A stretch of 64,000 bases of DNA from Corynebacterium sp. HMSC036D02 (GCF_001836165.1 NZ_KV827649.1:1-64000); one strand, 5' to 3'. Counted from the first letter of the stretch, positions 31,938 to 41,665 are shown. Notes: generated from the letters alone by a model not told the origin. Program-made: numbers and translations.

Positions 31938-34031
31938 CTAGATCCCGGCCTCCTTAAGACCGCGTTGCTCCTTTTTCAGATCAGCAATCTCATCGCGCAA
32001 GCGCCCTGCTAACTCGAACTTGAGCTCGCGGGCTGCCTCGCGCATTTGAGTCGTTAGGTCGTCGATAAGCGCCTGCACCTCGTCGGCAGCCATGGAGGAC
32101 ACATCCGGCTTGTCGACGATCGCCGTGGGATCCGCGTCCTGCCCTTGCTCGTCGGCGTTCTCATAGACTTGATCCAAGATATCGGCGATCTTTTTGCGCA
32201 GCGGCTGCGGGTCGATGCCGTGCTCCTTGTTATAGGCAATCTGCTTCTCACGGCGGCGCTCAGTCTCCTCGATGGCCTCCTGCATCGAGTCCGTAATCTT
32301 ATCCGCGTACATGATGACCTCACCAGAGACGTTTCGGGCGGCGCGGCCAATTGTCTGAATAAGCGAAGTAGTGGAACGCAGGAAACCTTCCTTATCGGCA
32401 TCCAAAATGGCGACGAGTGACACTTCAGGGAGGTCGAGGCCCTCGCGCAGCAGGTTGATGCCCACGAGGACATCGAATTCACCCAAGCGCAGCTGCCGCA
32501 ATAGCTCCACGCGCTGCAGCGTATCGATATCCGAGTGGAGGTAGCGCACCTTGATGCCATGCTCCAGAAGGTAATCGGTGAGGTCTTCTGCCATGCGCTT
32601 AGTCAAGGTGGTGACCAGTACACGCTCTTGCTTAGCGGTGCGGGCGCGGACCTCATCGATGAGGTCATCGATCTGGCCCTTGGTGGGCTTGACCGTCACC
32701 TTGGGATCTACGAGGCCGGTGGGGCGAATGACCTGTTCCACGAACTCGCCGCCGGAAGCCGTCATTTCGAAGTCACCTGGTGTGGCCGACATGTAGACGG
32801 TTTGGCCCACGCGCTCCTCAAACTCATCGAAGGTCAACGGCCGGTTGTCTACGGCAGAAGGCAAACGGAAGCCAAACTCCACGAGGTTGCGCTTGCGGGC
32901 CATATCGCCCTCAAACATGCCGCCGATCTGCGGGACGGTCACGTGAGACTCATCGATGATAGTGAGGAAGTCCTCGGGGAAATAATCCAAGAGCGTCGCC
33001 GGCGCGGAACCAGCGGGACGTCCGTCAACGTGGCGCGAATAGTTCTCAATGCCGGAGCAAAAGCCCACCTGTTCGATCATCTCAAGGTCATATTCGGTAC
33101 GCATGCGCAGGCGCTGCGCTTCGAGCAACTTGCCGCGGTTCTCCAGCTCCGCGAGGCGCTCCGTGAGTTCCTCCTTGATGTCCTCGATGGCACGAGCCAT
33201 GCGCTCTGGCCCAGCTACATAGTGCGTTGCGGGGAAGATTCTTACCTCGTCGACCCGCTCCAGCACGTCGCCCGTCAAGGGGTGGATGTAGTAGAGCTCG
33301 TCCACGTCATCGCCGAAGAACTCGATGCGCACAGCGCGCTCTTCATAGGCGGGGATAATATCCACGGTATCGCCCTTGACGCGGAAGGTTCCGCGCGTAA
33401 AGCCCACGTCATTGCGCTCATACTGGATATCCACGAGCAAGCGCAGGAAGCGATCCCGGTCGATCTCCTCCCCTTCCTCCAGCACAACAGAACGATCGAG
33501 ATAGGACTGCGGCGTGCCCAGGCCATAGATGCACGACACAGAAGAAACCACAACCACATCACGGCGGGATAAAAGAGCTGACGTGGCGGAGTGGCGCAGG
33601 CGTTCCACGTCCCCGTTAATGGAGGAATCCTTTTCAATGTAGGTATCCGTCTGCGCGATATAGGCTTCCGGTTGGTAGTAGTCGTAATAAGAGACGAAAT
33701 ACTCCACCGCGTTGTGCGGGAGAAGCTGGCGCAGCTCATTCGCCAGCTGCGCTGCCAGCGTTTTATTCGGCGCCATCACGAGTGTTGGACGCTGCTGCTT
33801 TTCGATGAGCCAGGCGGCGGTCGCGGACTTACCGGTACCCGTGGCACCCATGAGTACCACGTCCCGCTCGCCGCGGCTGAGACGCTCATCCAGTTCCGCG
33901 ATGGCGGCGGGTTGGTCGCCAGCGGGCTGGAATTCGGACTCAACACGGAACTCGGCTGAGCGCCGCTCGATTTCACCAACAGGGCGATGTTCGGAGACGG
34001 GCAGGATGGGGTGTTCAGCAGCAAAAGCCAT
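31938..34031 (-). CDS. uvrB: Excinuclease ABC subunit B
   Basis: 697-residue damage-verification helicase of nucleotide-excision repair. Walker [14 protein letters not shown] lies near 57-69; the strand-probing beta-hairpin [13 protein letters not shown] near 108-120; [15 protein letters not shown] and QTIGRAARN are later helicase motifs; the UVR motif for UvrC binding ends the protein ([19 protein letters not shown]). The frame is open 22 codons further, but the ATG at 34031 has a -10 hexamer 7 nt before it and no ribosome site. Confidence 0.98.
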   Translation of the reverse strand: MAFAAEHPILPVSEHRPVGEIERRSAEFRVESEFQPAGDQPAAIAELDERLSRGERDVVLMGATGTGKSATAAWLIEKQQRPTLVMAPNKTLAAQLANELRQLLPHNAVEYFVSYYDYYQPEAYIAQTDTYIEKDSSINGDVERLRHSATSALLSRRDVVVVSSVSCIYGLGTPQSYLDRSVVLEEGEEIDRDRFLRLLVDIQYERNDVGFTRGTFRVKGDTVDIIPAYEERAVRIEFFGDDVDELYYIHPLTGDVLERVDEVRIFPATHYVAGPERMARAIEDIKEELTERLAELENRGKLLEAQRLRMRTEYDLEMIEQVGFCSGIENYSRHVDGRPAGSAPATLLDYFPEDFLTIIDESHVTVPQIGGMFEGDMARKRNLVEFGFRLPSAVDNRPLTFDEFEERVGQTVYMSATPGDFEMTASGGEFVEQVIRPTGLVDPKVTVKPTKGQIDDLIDEVRARTAKQERVLVTTLTKRMAEDLTDYLLEHGIKVRYLHSDIDTLQRVELLRQLRLGEFDVLVGINLLREGLDLPEVSLVAILDADKEGFLRSTTSLIQTIGRAARNVSGEVIMYADKITDSMQEAIEETERRREKQIAYNKEHGIDPQPLRKKIADILDQVYENADEQGQDADPTAIVDKPDVSSMAADEVQALIDDLTTQMREAARELKFELAGRLRDEIADLKKEQRGLKEAGI

Positions 34032-34038
34032 GCTGACC

Positions 34039-34044
34039 AGTCTA
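34039..34044 (-). promoter_or_regulatory. -10 element for leaderless uvrB
   Basis: TAGACT on the minus strand, 7 nt before the uvrB ATG. No SOS-box-like sequence is seen nearby, unlike at uvrA. Confidence 0.5.
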
Positions 34045-34128
34045 ACGCGCCCACCACGAAACCTGCTAGGCCCCACAGGCTGGGCAACCTGCCTCATCTG
34101 TGCCTGTGGAACGAGACCTCACTGCATT

Positions 34129-34491
34129 TTAGGGCAACGCGGCGCGCGTCCTGCGCAACCACAGTTCAAGCTCACCCGTGGTTTCCCACAGCGCATAAAT
34201 CGGGGAACTGTTGGGTTCCATCGCTGTGTTGATTTTCTTGCGCAACCAGGCCCGGGTCTGCGGTGTGCGCAATACCTTGACGTCATCCGCGCTAATTCCA
34301 GCGGGGAGCCTATCTACAGGCGTGGTGGCCAATGCACCCAGGGCGATGATTACCCCAGCATCGTCGACATCGATGGGAGAATCCACGCAGCTTCTCTTAA
34401 ACGTATCAAGATCGAAGGAGCCATCACGGATTGCCGCGAGCACTTCGCACGCGGCGTGATTATCAAAAGGCCCAACATCCCACGTTCCCAT
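34129..34491 (-). CDS. DUF4259 protein
   Basis: 120 residues starting MGTWDVGPFDNHAACEVL, the hallmark of DUF4259, followed by a helical body. Function is unknown. The frame extends 15 codons upstream, but the family start is at 34491; TAATCT ends 8 nt before it, so it may be leaderless. It sits alone between coaE and uvrB. Confidence 0.82.
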   Translation of the reverse strand: MGTWDVGPFDNHAACEVLAAIRDGSFDLDTFKRSCVDSPIDVDDAGVIIALGALATTPVDRLPAGISADDVKVLRTPQTRAWLRKKINTAMEPNSSPIYALWETTGELELWLRRTRAALP

Positions 34492-34646
34492 GAAGGTGCA
34501 GATTAAGCAGGGAAAGTGAACGGGGTGCGAGCACAAGGTAAATTTTGGCCACCATATCCTTTAAAAGTTGGCGCTCTCCGGCGCAGGATACGTGATGTGC
34601 ACTACTCCGGCCTCTGCAAGAGAAAGCAAAGAAAATCCAAATACCA

Positions 34647-35276
34647 CTAGCTTTCTGACCACGTAGCGCTGCTTGCTCTTAGGAAAGCGCGGAGCTTTTC
34701 GACGAGCCCGTCAACCTGCGAATCGAGCTTATCGCGAGCACCGTTGTTATCAATGATGAAATCAGCAGCGGCACGACGCACATCGTCTGGGATCTGCGCC
34801 GCTATCCGGCGGCGTGCATCCTCCTCATCCAGCCCGCGATACTCCACAAGACGGCGCACCCGCTCCGCCACTTCAACGTCAACGACGATGGTGGCGTCCA
34901 TATCTTTGTGTAGACCCTTGTCCACGAGGAGCGGCATGTCATAAACCACGAAATCGGCTCCAGCGCGGCGCGCGGAGTCAAAGCGGGCCTGGGTCTCCTC
35001 CTGAATACGCGGGTGCGTAATGGAGTTGAGGAGATTGGTCTTCTCCCGGCTGGCGAAGGCGCGAGAAGCCAGCTGCCCTCGATCGAGGCTTCCATCGGCT
35101 TGAAGGATATCCTCCCCGAAAGCGTCCGCTAACTCAGCGAGCGCTGGTTGACCCGGTTCAACAATGTCCCGGGCTATCTGATCGGCATCCACTAATTCCC
35201 AGCCGTGGCGCACGAGAAGCTGCGCCACAGTCGATTTTCCACTGCCGATTCCGCCGGTGAGTCCAATGAGTTTCAT
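34647..35276 (-). CDS. coaE: Dephospho-CoA kinase
   Basis: Last step of coenzyme A synthesis, phosphorylating dephospho-CoA. 209 residues with the P-loop LTGGIGSGKST at 6-16, DADQIARDIVEPGQPAL and a lid-region DYRGL-like segment (VEYRGLDEEDARRRIAAQ). It follows rpsA, as in other actinobacteria (polA, rpsA, coaE, uvrB neighbourhood), but a terminator separates them. Confidence 0.97.
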   Translation of the reverse strand: MKLIGLTGGIGSGKSTVAQLLVRHGWELVDADQIARDIVEPGQPALAELADAFGEDILQADGSLDRGQLASRAFASREKTNLLNSITHPRIQEETQARFDSARRAGADFVVYDMPLLVDKGLHKDMDATIVVDVEVAERVRRLVEYRGLDEEDARRRIAAQIPDDVRRAAADFIIDNNGARDKLDSQVDGLVEKLRAFLRASSATWSES

Positions 35277-35294
35277 ACCGGCTTAGGATACGCG

Positions 35295-35332
35295 AAAGGC
35301 CGCCCCTCCCACAGCGGGGAGAAGCGGCCTTT
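35295..35332 (-). terminator. Terminator of rpsA
   Basis: AAAGGCCGC (35295-35303) pairs perfectly with GCGGCCTTT (35324-35332), with CCCCTCCC/GGGGAG adding an inner stem. The minus strand continues with TTTCGCG. It lies between rpsA and coaE. Confidence 0.75.
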
Positions 35333-35391
35333 CTGCAAGAACTACATCGTCTCGGACTAAGCGGCGGAGCCTATCCGAGAGGACTTAGTTT

Positions 35392-36852
35392 TTAGTTGCC
35401 AGCGAGCTTGTCGCGCAGAGCAGCAAGCTGCTCGTCGGAAGCGAGGGAGCCGCCAACCTCTGCCTGAGAATCGGATGCCGGAGCTGCATCCTGAGACTCG
35501 GAAGAGTAGTTGGAGTTGGCAGCGGACTCGGCGGCCTCAGCGGCTGCAGCACGGTTGCGCTCGATCTGAGCGGTGTGCAGGTTGAAGCGACGCTCGGACT
35601 CTGCGTAGCGAGCCTCCCAAGCCTGGCGCTGCTCGTCGTAGCCCTCGAGCCACTCGTTGGTCTCCGGGTCGAAGCCCTCCGGGAACACGTAGTTGCCCTG
35701 CTCGTCGTAGGAGTCAGCCATGCCGTACTTGGACGGATCGAACTCGTCGGTGTAGTCCTCGTCTGCCTGCTTAACGGACAGGGAGATGCGGCGACGCTCG
35801 AGGTCGATGTCGATGACCTTGACCATGACTTCCTGGCCAACGTTGACAACCTGGTCCGGAACCTCCACGTGGCGCTGAGCCAGCTCGGAGATGTGGACGA
35901 GGCCCTCGATGCCCTCCTCGACGCGAACGAAGGCACCGAACGGAACGAGCTTGGTGACCTTGCCCGGGACGATCTGGCCCACAGCGTGGGTGCGGGCGAA
36001 GACGCGCCACGGATCCTCCTGGGTTGCCTTCAGGGACAGGGACACGCGCTCGCGGTCCAGGTCGACGTCAAGAACCTCGACGGTGACCTCGTCGCCCACG
36101 GTGACAACCTCAGACGGGTGGTCGATGTGCTTCCAGGACAGCTCGGAAACGTGAACCAGGCCGTCGACACCGCCGAGATCGACGAAGGCGCCGAAGTTGA
36201 CGATGGAGGAGACAACGCCCTTGCGGACCTGGCCCTTCTGCAGCTGGTGCAGGAACTCGGAGCGGACCTCGGACTGGGTCTGCTCGAGGTATGCGCGGCG
36301 GGACAGGACAACGTTGTTGCGCTGCTTGTCCAGCTCGATGATCTTGGCCTCGAGCTCCTGGCCGATGTACGGCTCCAGGTCGCGAACGCGGCGCATCTCA
36401 ACGAGGGAAGCCGGGAGGAAGCCACGGAGGCCGATGTCGAGGATGAGACCACCCTTGACAACCTCGATGACGGTACCGGTAACCGGCTCTTCCTTGGCGT
36501 GCAGCTCTTCGACGGCGCCCCAAGCGCGCTCGTACTGTGCGCGCTTCTTGGACAGGATCAGACGGCCTTCCTTGTCCTCCTTGGTGAGAACAAGTGCGTC
36601 GATCTGGTCGCCGACCTCGACAACCTCATCCGGGTTGACGTCGTGCTTGATGGAGAGCTCGCGGGACGGGATGACGCCTTCGGTCTTGTAGCCGATATCG
36701 AGCAGGACCTCATCGTGGTCAACCTTGACCACGGTGCCCTCGACGATGTCACCATCGTTGAAGTACTTGATGGTGGCGTCGACGGCAGCGAGGAAATCCT
36801 CTGCGGTTCCGATGTCGTTGATCGCAACCTGAGGGGTGTTAGAAGTTGGCAT
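35392..36852 (-). CDS. rpsA: Small-subunit ribosomal protein S1
   Basis: 486 residues with four S1 RNA-binding domains (about 36-105, 122-187, 208-276 and 293-362; e.g. GDIVEGTVVKVDHDEVLLDIG and GQIVPGKVTKLVPFGAFVRVE) and an acidic, Ala/Ser-rich C-terminal tail. Actinobacterial S1 is shorter than the six-domain Escherichia coli protein. The ATG at 36852 is preceded by CTACGTTTATTCGGAG. Confidence 0.97.
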   Translation of the reverse strand: MPTSNTPQVAINDIGTAEDFLAAVDATIKYFNDGDIVEGTVVKVDHDEVLLDIGYKTEGVIPSRELSIKHDVNPDEVVEVGDQIDALVLTKEDKEGRLILSKKRAQYERAWGAVEELHAKEEPVTGTVIEVVKGGLILDIGLRGFLPASLVEMRRVRDLEPYIGQELEAKIIELDKQRNNVVLSRRAYLEQTQSEVRSEFLHQLQKGQVRKGVVSSIVNFGAFVDLGGVDGLVHVSELSWKHIDHPSEVVTVGDEVTVEVLDVDLDRERVSLSLKATQEDPWRVFARTHAVGQIVPGKVTKLVPFGAFVRVEEGIEGLVHISELAQRHVEVPDQVVNVGQEVMVKVIDIDLERRRISLSVKQADEDYTDEFDPSKYGMADSYDEQGNYVFPEGFDPETNEWLEGYDEQRQAWEARYAESERRFNLHTAQIERNRAAAAEAAESAANSNYSSESQDAAPASDSQAEVGGSLASDEQLAALRDKLAGN

Positions 36853-36989
36853 GTAGTTATGCTCCGAATAAACGTAGGAGATCGTAATTGGACAGTTACG
36901 TGTCTCTTGAAAAGCGTCATTAAGCAGCGCAGATGCGCAAGACTTAAGATGGATTTCAATCCCGACTCGCAGCCGAGCTGAGCTCTCCT

Positions 36990-36995
36990 ACAGTA
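36990..36995 (-). promoter_or_regulatory. Possible rpsA -10 element
   Basis: TACTGT on the minus strand with a weak TATGAC 16 nt upstream. It would give a leader of about 130 nt that holds two small stems (GGATT/AATCC and GCGCA/TGCGC). The leader may be regulatory, but no known motif was recognised. Confidence 0.3.
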
Positions 36996-37092
36996 GCCCA
37001 GCGCGTCCCAAGTCATAGACACGCCCGTACAACCCTACATCCTCGCAGCTAAAACGGCAAATGCGCCATGGAATAAGAATCGAAAAAGACCA

Positions 37093-37833
37093 ATGTCTTC
37101 TGTAACTTTTTCTGCGTCCTCAGCCAATCGTGATTTTTGGGATCGTGACGCCGATTCCTACCACGCCGAACATCCCGAGTATCTATCCTCTTTCTACTGG
37201 TGCCCCGAGATGCTGCACGAGGCTGATGCGCAGCTGCTTGGCGATGTCTCCTCCGCGACCGTCCTCGAGCTCGGCTGCGGATCCGCGCCCTGCACGCGGT
37301 GGCTGCAAGGACGCGCACGCTTTGCGACGGGCTTCGATCTCTCGTCCGGCATGCTCTCCCATGCCGAGGGTGGCCTACCGCTCGTTCAGGCTGATGTCCT
37401 AGCTCTTCCCTATCGTGATGAAGTCTTTGACATCGCCTTTTCTGCCTTCGGCGCCCTACCCTTCGTCGCCGACCTAGACGCGGCACTGCGCGAAGTCCAC
37501 CGTGTTCTGCGACCTCATGGCCGCTTCGTCTTTTCCGTGCCGCACCCTATGCGTTGGGTTTTCCCTGACAATCCACAGGACCTCACCGCGGAGCTGTCCT
37601 ATTTTGAGCGCGCCTACCTAGAACAGGACGCTAACGGTGAGCTCACCTACGCCGAGTTCCACCGCACGATGGGTGATTGGGTACGAGCACTGCAGGCTCG
37701 CGGTTCTTTCGAGATCTGCAACCTCATTGAACCCGAGTGGCCAGAGGGCCTCGACATCACTTGGGGCCAGTGGTCTCCTGAGCGAGGTGCGGTCTTTCCC
37801 GGTACCGCCATCTTCGTGTGCGAAGCACGTTAG
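37093..37833 (+). CDS. Class I SAM-dependent methyltransferase
   Basis: 246 residues. The SAM-binding motif I VLELGCGSAPC lies at 57-67, an acidic motif in FDLSSGMLSH, and the ALREVHRVLRPHGRFVFSVPHP segment is typical of Methyltransf_11 enzymes. WSPERGAVFPGTAIF ends it. The substrate is unknown. It is divergent from rpsA with a 240-nt gap; no clear ribosome site. Confidence 0.88.
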   Translation: MSSVTFSASSANRDFWDRDADSYHAEHPEYLSSFYWCPEMLHEADAQLLGDVSSATVLELGCGSAPCTRWLQGRARFATGFDLSSGMLSHAEGGLPLVQADVLALPYRDEVFDIAFSAFGALPFVADLDAALREVHRVLRPHGRFVFSVPHPMRWVFPDNPQDLTAELSYFERAYLEQDANGELTYAEFHRTMGDWVRALQARGSFEICNLIEPEWPEGLDITWGQWSPERGAVFPGTAIFVCEAR

Positions 37834-37880
37834 GTCAGACACTGCCTCCCCTGGTATCGAATCAATCGGCTGCAGCGAAC

Positions 37881-37886
37881 TAAGCT
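37881..37886 (+). promoter_or_regulatory. -10 element for leaderless RDD gene
   Basis: TAAGCT ends 7 nt before the ATG at 37894; no ribosome site is present. Confidence 0.4.
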
Positions 37887-37893
37887 GACAGGC

Positions 37894-38364
37894 ATGCTTC
37901 TAGAACGCCTCGGGATTTTCGTGCGCCGCACAGTGGCCTGGTGGATTGATGCCTTTCTCGCCGCCGCCATCATCGTGGCGCTCAAGTGGCTTATCAACCT
38001 CATCACCGATGGAGTGCTAACCGGCCGAGCGGGCGCGGTCTATGACATCGTCGCCCTTGCGCTCGTCTTCTACGTCTTCCGAGTGTGGATTGAGGCTGCA
38101 AAGCAGACCTCCCTGGGCAAGTGGTCGCTGAGGCTAGAGGTTATTGCTGAGCATCCCGGAATCGGCAGCGCAGCCGTTCGCAACAGCTGGCTCCTCCTCA
38201 CACTTCTGGCATTGACAGGACTCCCCTTCGTGGAGGCAACCATCCTGGGCATCCTCGGTCTCAGTGTCCTGCTGCTGGGACAAACCCCATTCGACCTCCT
38301 TGCCGGGTGCTTGGTCGAGCGCCGCACGCCCACCGAGGACGAGCGCGCGGTGGGCTTAACCTAA
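37894..38364 (+). CDS. RDD-family membrane protein
   Basis: 156 residues. The RDD start is present in modified form (FVRRTVAWWIDAFLAAAIIV), followed by a second helix (IVALALVFYVFRVWIEA), the LGKWSLRLEV segment and two C-terminal helices. RDD proteins are poorly characterised; some act in cation or compatible-solute balance. It ends 3 nt before the convergent polA stop. Confidence 0.85.
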   Translation: MLLERLGIFVRRTVAWWIDAFLAAAIIVALKWLINLITDGVLTGRAGAVYDIVALALVFYVFRVWIEAAKQTSLGKWSLRLEVIAEHPGIGSAAVRNSWLLLTLLALTGLPFVEATILGILGLSVLLLGQTPFDLLAGCLVERRTPTEDERAVGLT

Positions 38365-38367
38365 GGC

Positions 38368-41010
38368 CTAGTGCGCCGCGGCATCCCAGTTCTTACCCAC
38401 ACCAACGGAGACTTCAAGGGGCACAGTCAACCCGATAGCCTTGTCCATCTCTCGCTCCAAGATGCGCTGCACGTCCTCCGCTTCGCCGGGAGCCACCTCC
38501 ACGACAAGCTCATCGTGAACCTGGAGCAGCACACGCGATGCTAAACCTTCAAGCGCCCTGTCCACGCGGATCATGGCCACCTTGATGATGTCTGCTGCAG
38601 TTCCCTGGATGGGTGCATTCAAAGCAGCTCGCTCCGCATTTTCACGGGCAACACGATTATCAGAGTTCAGCTCCGGTAAGTAGCGGCGACGCCCAAAGAC
38701 CGTGGAGGTGTAGCCATCCTTTCGGGCCTGCACGACAACTTCGTCGAGGTAACGCTTGACGCCACCGAAGCGCTCGAAATAGCTCTCCATAATCTCTTTG
38801 GCCTCACGCGCCGGAATTCCCAGCTGTTGCGATAGGCCGAAGGCGGAGAGACCATAGACCAAGCCATAGGACATGGCCTTGACTCGGCGGCGCAGCTCCG
38901 GGGTTACCTCATCCACCGGAACGTCAAAGACCTTGGAGCCGACATAGTTGTGGAGGTCCTCACCTTCGCGGTAGGCCTCAATAAGCCCCGGATCAGCGGA
39001 GAGGTGCGCCATGACGCGCATCTCAATCTGTGAGTAGTCAGCCGTAATCAAGGTCTCGTAGCCTTCACCAACCACGAAGGCCGAACGGATCTGGCGTCCA
39101 GCCTCCGTGCGCACCGGGATATTCTGCAGGTTCGGCTCCGTCGACGACAAGCGTCCGGTTGAGGTCACCGTCTGATTAAACGTGGTATGAATACGACCAT
39201 CTGGCTGAATGGTCTTGATGAGCCCCTCCAGCGTCGTCTTCATCTTCTGGTACTCGCGGTGCGCCAGCAGGTGGTCTAGGAACGGGTGCGGGTGCGTGGC
39301 AGCAAGCTGCTCAATTTCCTTAGCGGCGGTCGAATAACCTGTCTTAGTCTTCTTCGTCTTCGGCATATCGAAGGTATCGAAGAGCACCGCCTGCAACTGC
39401 TTCGGGGAGTTCAGATTAAGTGATTCATCACCAGCCAACTCGCGGGCGGCGCGTTCCTGCTCATTGACCTGCTCAATGAAGGCATCGCGCTGCGTTTCCA
39501 AGACGTCTCGGTCGACCGCAATACCAGCGGCCTCCATCTGGGCCAGGATGCTCACGAGTGGCAACTCAAGGTCTGTATACAGCTCGAAGGAGTCAATCTC
39601 CTGGAGTTGACGCGTCAGTTCTGCTGCTAGTTCCATAATGGCAGCGGCCTGATCCACCAGCGGGTTTTCATCCAAGATGGAAAGCTGCTCTGTCGCTGCT
39701 CCCAGGGACTTCTGCAGATGGCGCTGGTACACGTCCGTCAACGCATACGTGCGCTGACCCGGACGCAGGAGGTAGGCAGCGAGGGCTGTGTCATGGGCGA
39801 TTCCGCGCAGTTCGATCCCTCGCCCCGCCAGCATGTGCCAAGCAGCCTTTGCCTCGTGCAAATACTTCGGCGCATCTGACGACAACCACGCGGCGAGCGC
39901 GGCGTCGTCCTCAGCATCGAGATCTGCTAACTCAATCTGGCGGCCCTCAAAGGAGGAATCAACCAGTGCCAGTGCCGCAGCATCACCCGCGCCCGGGGTC
40001 CCATCGCCCTGCACGAATACCGCGACATGTTCCTTGCCCTTGATCCACTCAGTCAGCCGTGTATCCACCACGGTCACCGTTACCTCTGGTGCTTCCTCTA
40101 CCGCAGCAGCCTCGGCGGCGGCGTCATGAGGAACGGCGTTGAGGACTCGCTCGCGCAAGTTGGTACCAAACTCCAGCTCATCGAAACGTGCCGCGACTTC
40201 GTTGGCGACCGCACCCTTGAATTCCAAATCCGCCGGGCCGACCTCTAGGTCCATATCCGTCACCATCTGGGTGAGCTGTCGGTTGAGCTTGACCTGCTCG
40301 ATGCGATCGCGGAAGTTCTGCCCCGCCACGCCCTTGATTTCTTCGGCATGCTCGATGAGGCCATCGAGGGAGCCATACTGGGTAATCCACTTCGTGGCGG
40401 TTTTCTCCCCCACCTTAGGGACAGACGGCAGGTTATCGGAAGGGTCGCCGCGCAGGGCTGCGAAATCTGGGTATTGCTTGGGGCTCAGGCCGTACTTCTC
40501 CTTCACCGCCTCTGGAGTGAAGCGATGCAGCTTGGACACCCCACGCATGGGATAGAGGACGGTCGTGGAGTCGTCGACAAGCTGCAGATAGTCGCGGTCA
40601 CCAGTGACCAAGAAGGTCTCATAATCTGCGCCCGCCTCGGTGGACAACGTGGCCACGATGTCATCTGCCTCGAAATTCTCGCGCGAGAGCGTGGTGATTC
40701 CCAGCGTTTCCAGCACGTCCCGGATGAGCTCAACTTGGCCGCGGAACTCTTCGGGGGCGGCCTCACGCTGCGCCTTGTACTCGGGGAACATGTCAGTGCG
40801 AAAGGTCTTGCGGCCCACATCGAAAGCTACAGCGACGAAGTCTGGCTTCTCCTCGGCCAGGATATTCGCCAACATGGAAAGGAATCCGTACACAGCGTTC
40901 GTGTGCTGGCCGCCCGAGGTTGAAAAGTTCTCCGCGGGCAGTGCATAAAATGCGCGAAAGGCCATGGAGTGGCCGTCAATGAGCAAGAGTCGGGGCTGAG
41001 AAGTAGTCAC
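38368..41010 (-). CDS. polA: DNA polymerase I
   Basis: 880 residues. The N-terminal 5'-3' exonuclease (LLLIDGHSMAFRAFYALPAE to about 300) is intact; the middle region lacks the acidic residues of an active 3'-5' exonuclease, as usual in actinobacteria; the C-terminal polymerase has TADYSQIEMRVMAHLS, RRRVKAMSYGLVYGLSAFGL and QVHDELVVEV. It fills gaps in excision repair. The start is best placed at GTG 41010, with TAGGAT 7 nt before it; in-frame ATGs lie at 41019 and 41034. Confidence 0.97.
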   Translation of the reverse strand: MTTSQPRLLLIDGHSMAFRAFYALPAENFSTSGGQHTNAVYGFLSMLANILAEEKPDFVAVAFDVGRKTFRTDMFPEYKAQREAAPEEFRGQVELIRDVLETLGITTLSRENFEADDIVATLSTEAGADYETFLVTGDRDYLQLVDDSTTVLYPMRGVSKLHRFTPEAVKEKYGLSPKQYPDFAALRGDPSDNLPSVPKVGEKTATKWITQYGSLDGLIEHAEEIKGVAGQNFRDRIEQVKLNRQLTQMVTDMDLEVGPADLEFKGAVANEVAARFDELEFGTNLRERVLNAVPHDAAAEAAAVEEAPEVTVTVVDTRLTEWIKGKEHVAVFVQGDGTPGAGDAAALALVDSSFEGRQIELADLDAEDDAALAAWLSSDAPKYLHEAKAAWHMLAGRGIELRGIAHDTALAAYLLRPGQRTYALTDVYQRHLQKSLGAATEQLSILDENPLVDQAAAIMELAAELTRQLQEIDSFELYTDLELPLVSILAQMEAAGIAVDRDVLETQRDAFIEQVNEQERAARELAGDESLNLNSPKQLQAVLFDTFDMPKTKKTKTGYSTAAKEIEQLAATHPHPFLDHLLAHREYQKMKTTLEGLIKTIQPDGRIHTTFNQTVTSTGRLSSTEPNLQNIPVRTEAGRQIRSAFVVGEGYETLITADYSQIEMRVMAHLSADPGLIEAYREGEDLHNYVGSKVFDVPVDEVTPELRRRVKAMSYGLVYGLSAFGLSQQLGIPAREAKEIMESYFERFGGVKRYLDEVVVQARKDGYTSTVFGRRRYLPELNSDNRVARENAERAALNAPIQGTAADIIKVAMIRVDRALEGLASRVLLQVHDELVVEVAPGEAEDVQRILEREMDKAIGLTVPLEVSVGVGKNWDAAAH

Positions 41011-41017
41011 CCGGCCC

Positions 41018-41023
41018 ATCCTA
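41018..41023 (-). promoter_or_regulatory. -10 element for leaderless polA
   Basis: TAGGAT on the minus strand ends 7 nt before the GTG at 41010 and overlaps the in-frame ATG at 41019, supporting GTG as the real start. Confidence 0.5.
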
Positions 41024-41092
41024 ACGTGTTGCATGGAGCGGCACCGTTGAGGGCCTTAGGCAGGCAATTAGGTTCACGTTGGTCTACTGCGC

Positions 41093-41098
41093 TACTAT
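41093..41098 (+). promoter_or_regulatory. -10 element for the tRNA gene
   Basis: TACTAT, 12 nt before the tRNA 5' end, with a poor TAGGTT-like -35 18 nt upstream. Confidence 0.45.
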
Positions 41099-41110
41099 CG
41101 TTGCTTGTGC

Positions 41111-41184
41111 GCCCCTGTAGCCCAATTGGCAGAGGCAACGGATTCAAAACCCGTGTAGTGTGAGTTCGAGTCTCACCAGGGGCA
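41111..41184 (+). tRNA. tRNA-Leu (anticodon CAA), short variable loop
   Basis: 74 nt. The acceptor stem GCCCCTG/CAGGGGC has 7 perfect pairs; D-arm GCC/GGC with GG in the loop; anticodon loop TTCAAAA gives CAA (reads UUG); T-stem GTGAG/CTCAC with loop TTCGAGT. The variable loop is only about 5 nt, whereas tRNA-Leu normally has a long variable arm. There is an A-C mismatch closing the anticodon stem. The 3' CCA is not encoded. Identity as Leu rests on the anticodon. Confidence 0.85.
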
Positions 41185-41190
41185 CAATGT

Positions 41191-41231
41191 CACCCCACAA
41201 CAGAGTCTGTTGTGGGGTGTTAGCGTTTTTT
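41191..41231 (+). terminator. Terminator of the tRNA gene
   Basis: A perfect 13-bp stem, CACCCCACAACAG/CTGTTGTGGGGTG, with a 3-nt loop, then TTAGCGTTTTTTC. A textbook intrinsic terminator. Confidence 0.9.
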
Positions 41232-41253
41232 CAACTGAGAGGAACCCGTTTCT

Positions 41254-41529
41254 ATGCGTCGCACTATCATCGCTTTGAGCACCGCGGTTGCCCTTACTCT
41301 GGGTGGTACCACCGTGGCTACCGCTGCAGAATCGAGCGCTAATAAAGAGGTCCTTCCCAAGATCGAAGGTTCCTCCTACTACCAAGAGCTGCGTAAATCT
41401 GCGGCTTTCTCGGATGATCCGCAGCTCAACACTTTCGCCACTGTGCTTCTCGATGGCCTTGTAGGCCTCGCTGCCTTCGCCATCTTGGGTTCAATCTACG
41501 GCGAGATAGCTAAGCGCCTGCCCATGTAA
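41254..41529 (+). CDS. Small exported protein with C-terminal transmembrane segment
   Basis: 91 residues. A signal peptide (MRRTIIALSTAVALTLGG, cut near ATAA) precedes about 40 polar residues and a C-terminal hydrophobic segment (LLDGLVGLAAFAILGSIYG) with a basic end. GAGAGGAA lies 11 nt before the ATG. No family recognised. It follows the tRNA terminator and precedes the DUF368 gene by 136 nt. Confidence 0.65.
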   Translation: MRRTIIALSTAVALTLGGTTVATAAESSANKEVLPKIEGSSYYQELRKSAAFSDDPQLNTFATVLLDGLVGLAAFAILGSIYGEIAKRLPM

Positions 41530-41665
41530 AAGGCGTATAACCTTCCGTAAATTGAATAGTTTGCATAAGCCTGTTGTGCGGTGAGAGAATAAAAAGTCAT
41601 CTGCTCACCCACTCTTCCCGGCACGGCAATCCCACCGGGTAGACAGTCAAGGTTACTTTCGGTTT

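Noticed and set aside
35575-36981. 468-codon plus-strand open frame
   Set aside because: Antisense to rpsA. The Asp/Leu/Val-rich sequence is the mirror of S1 codons, not a real protein.
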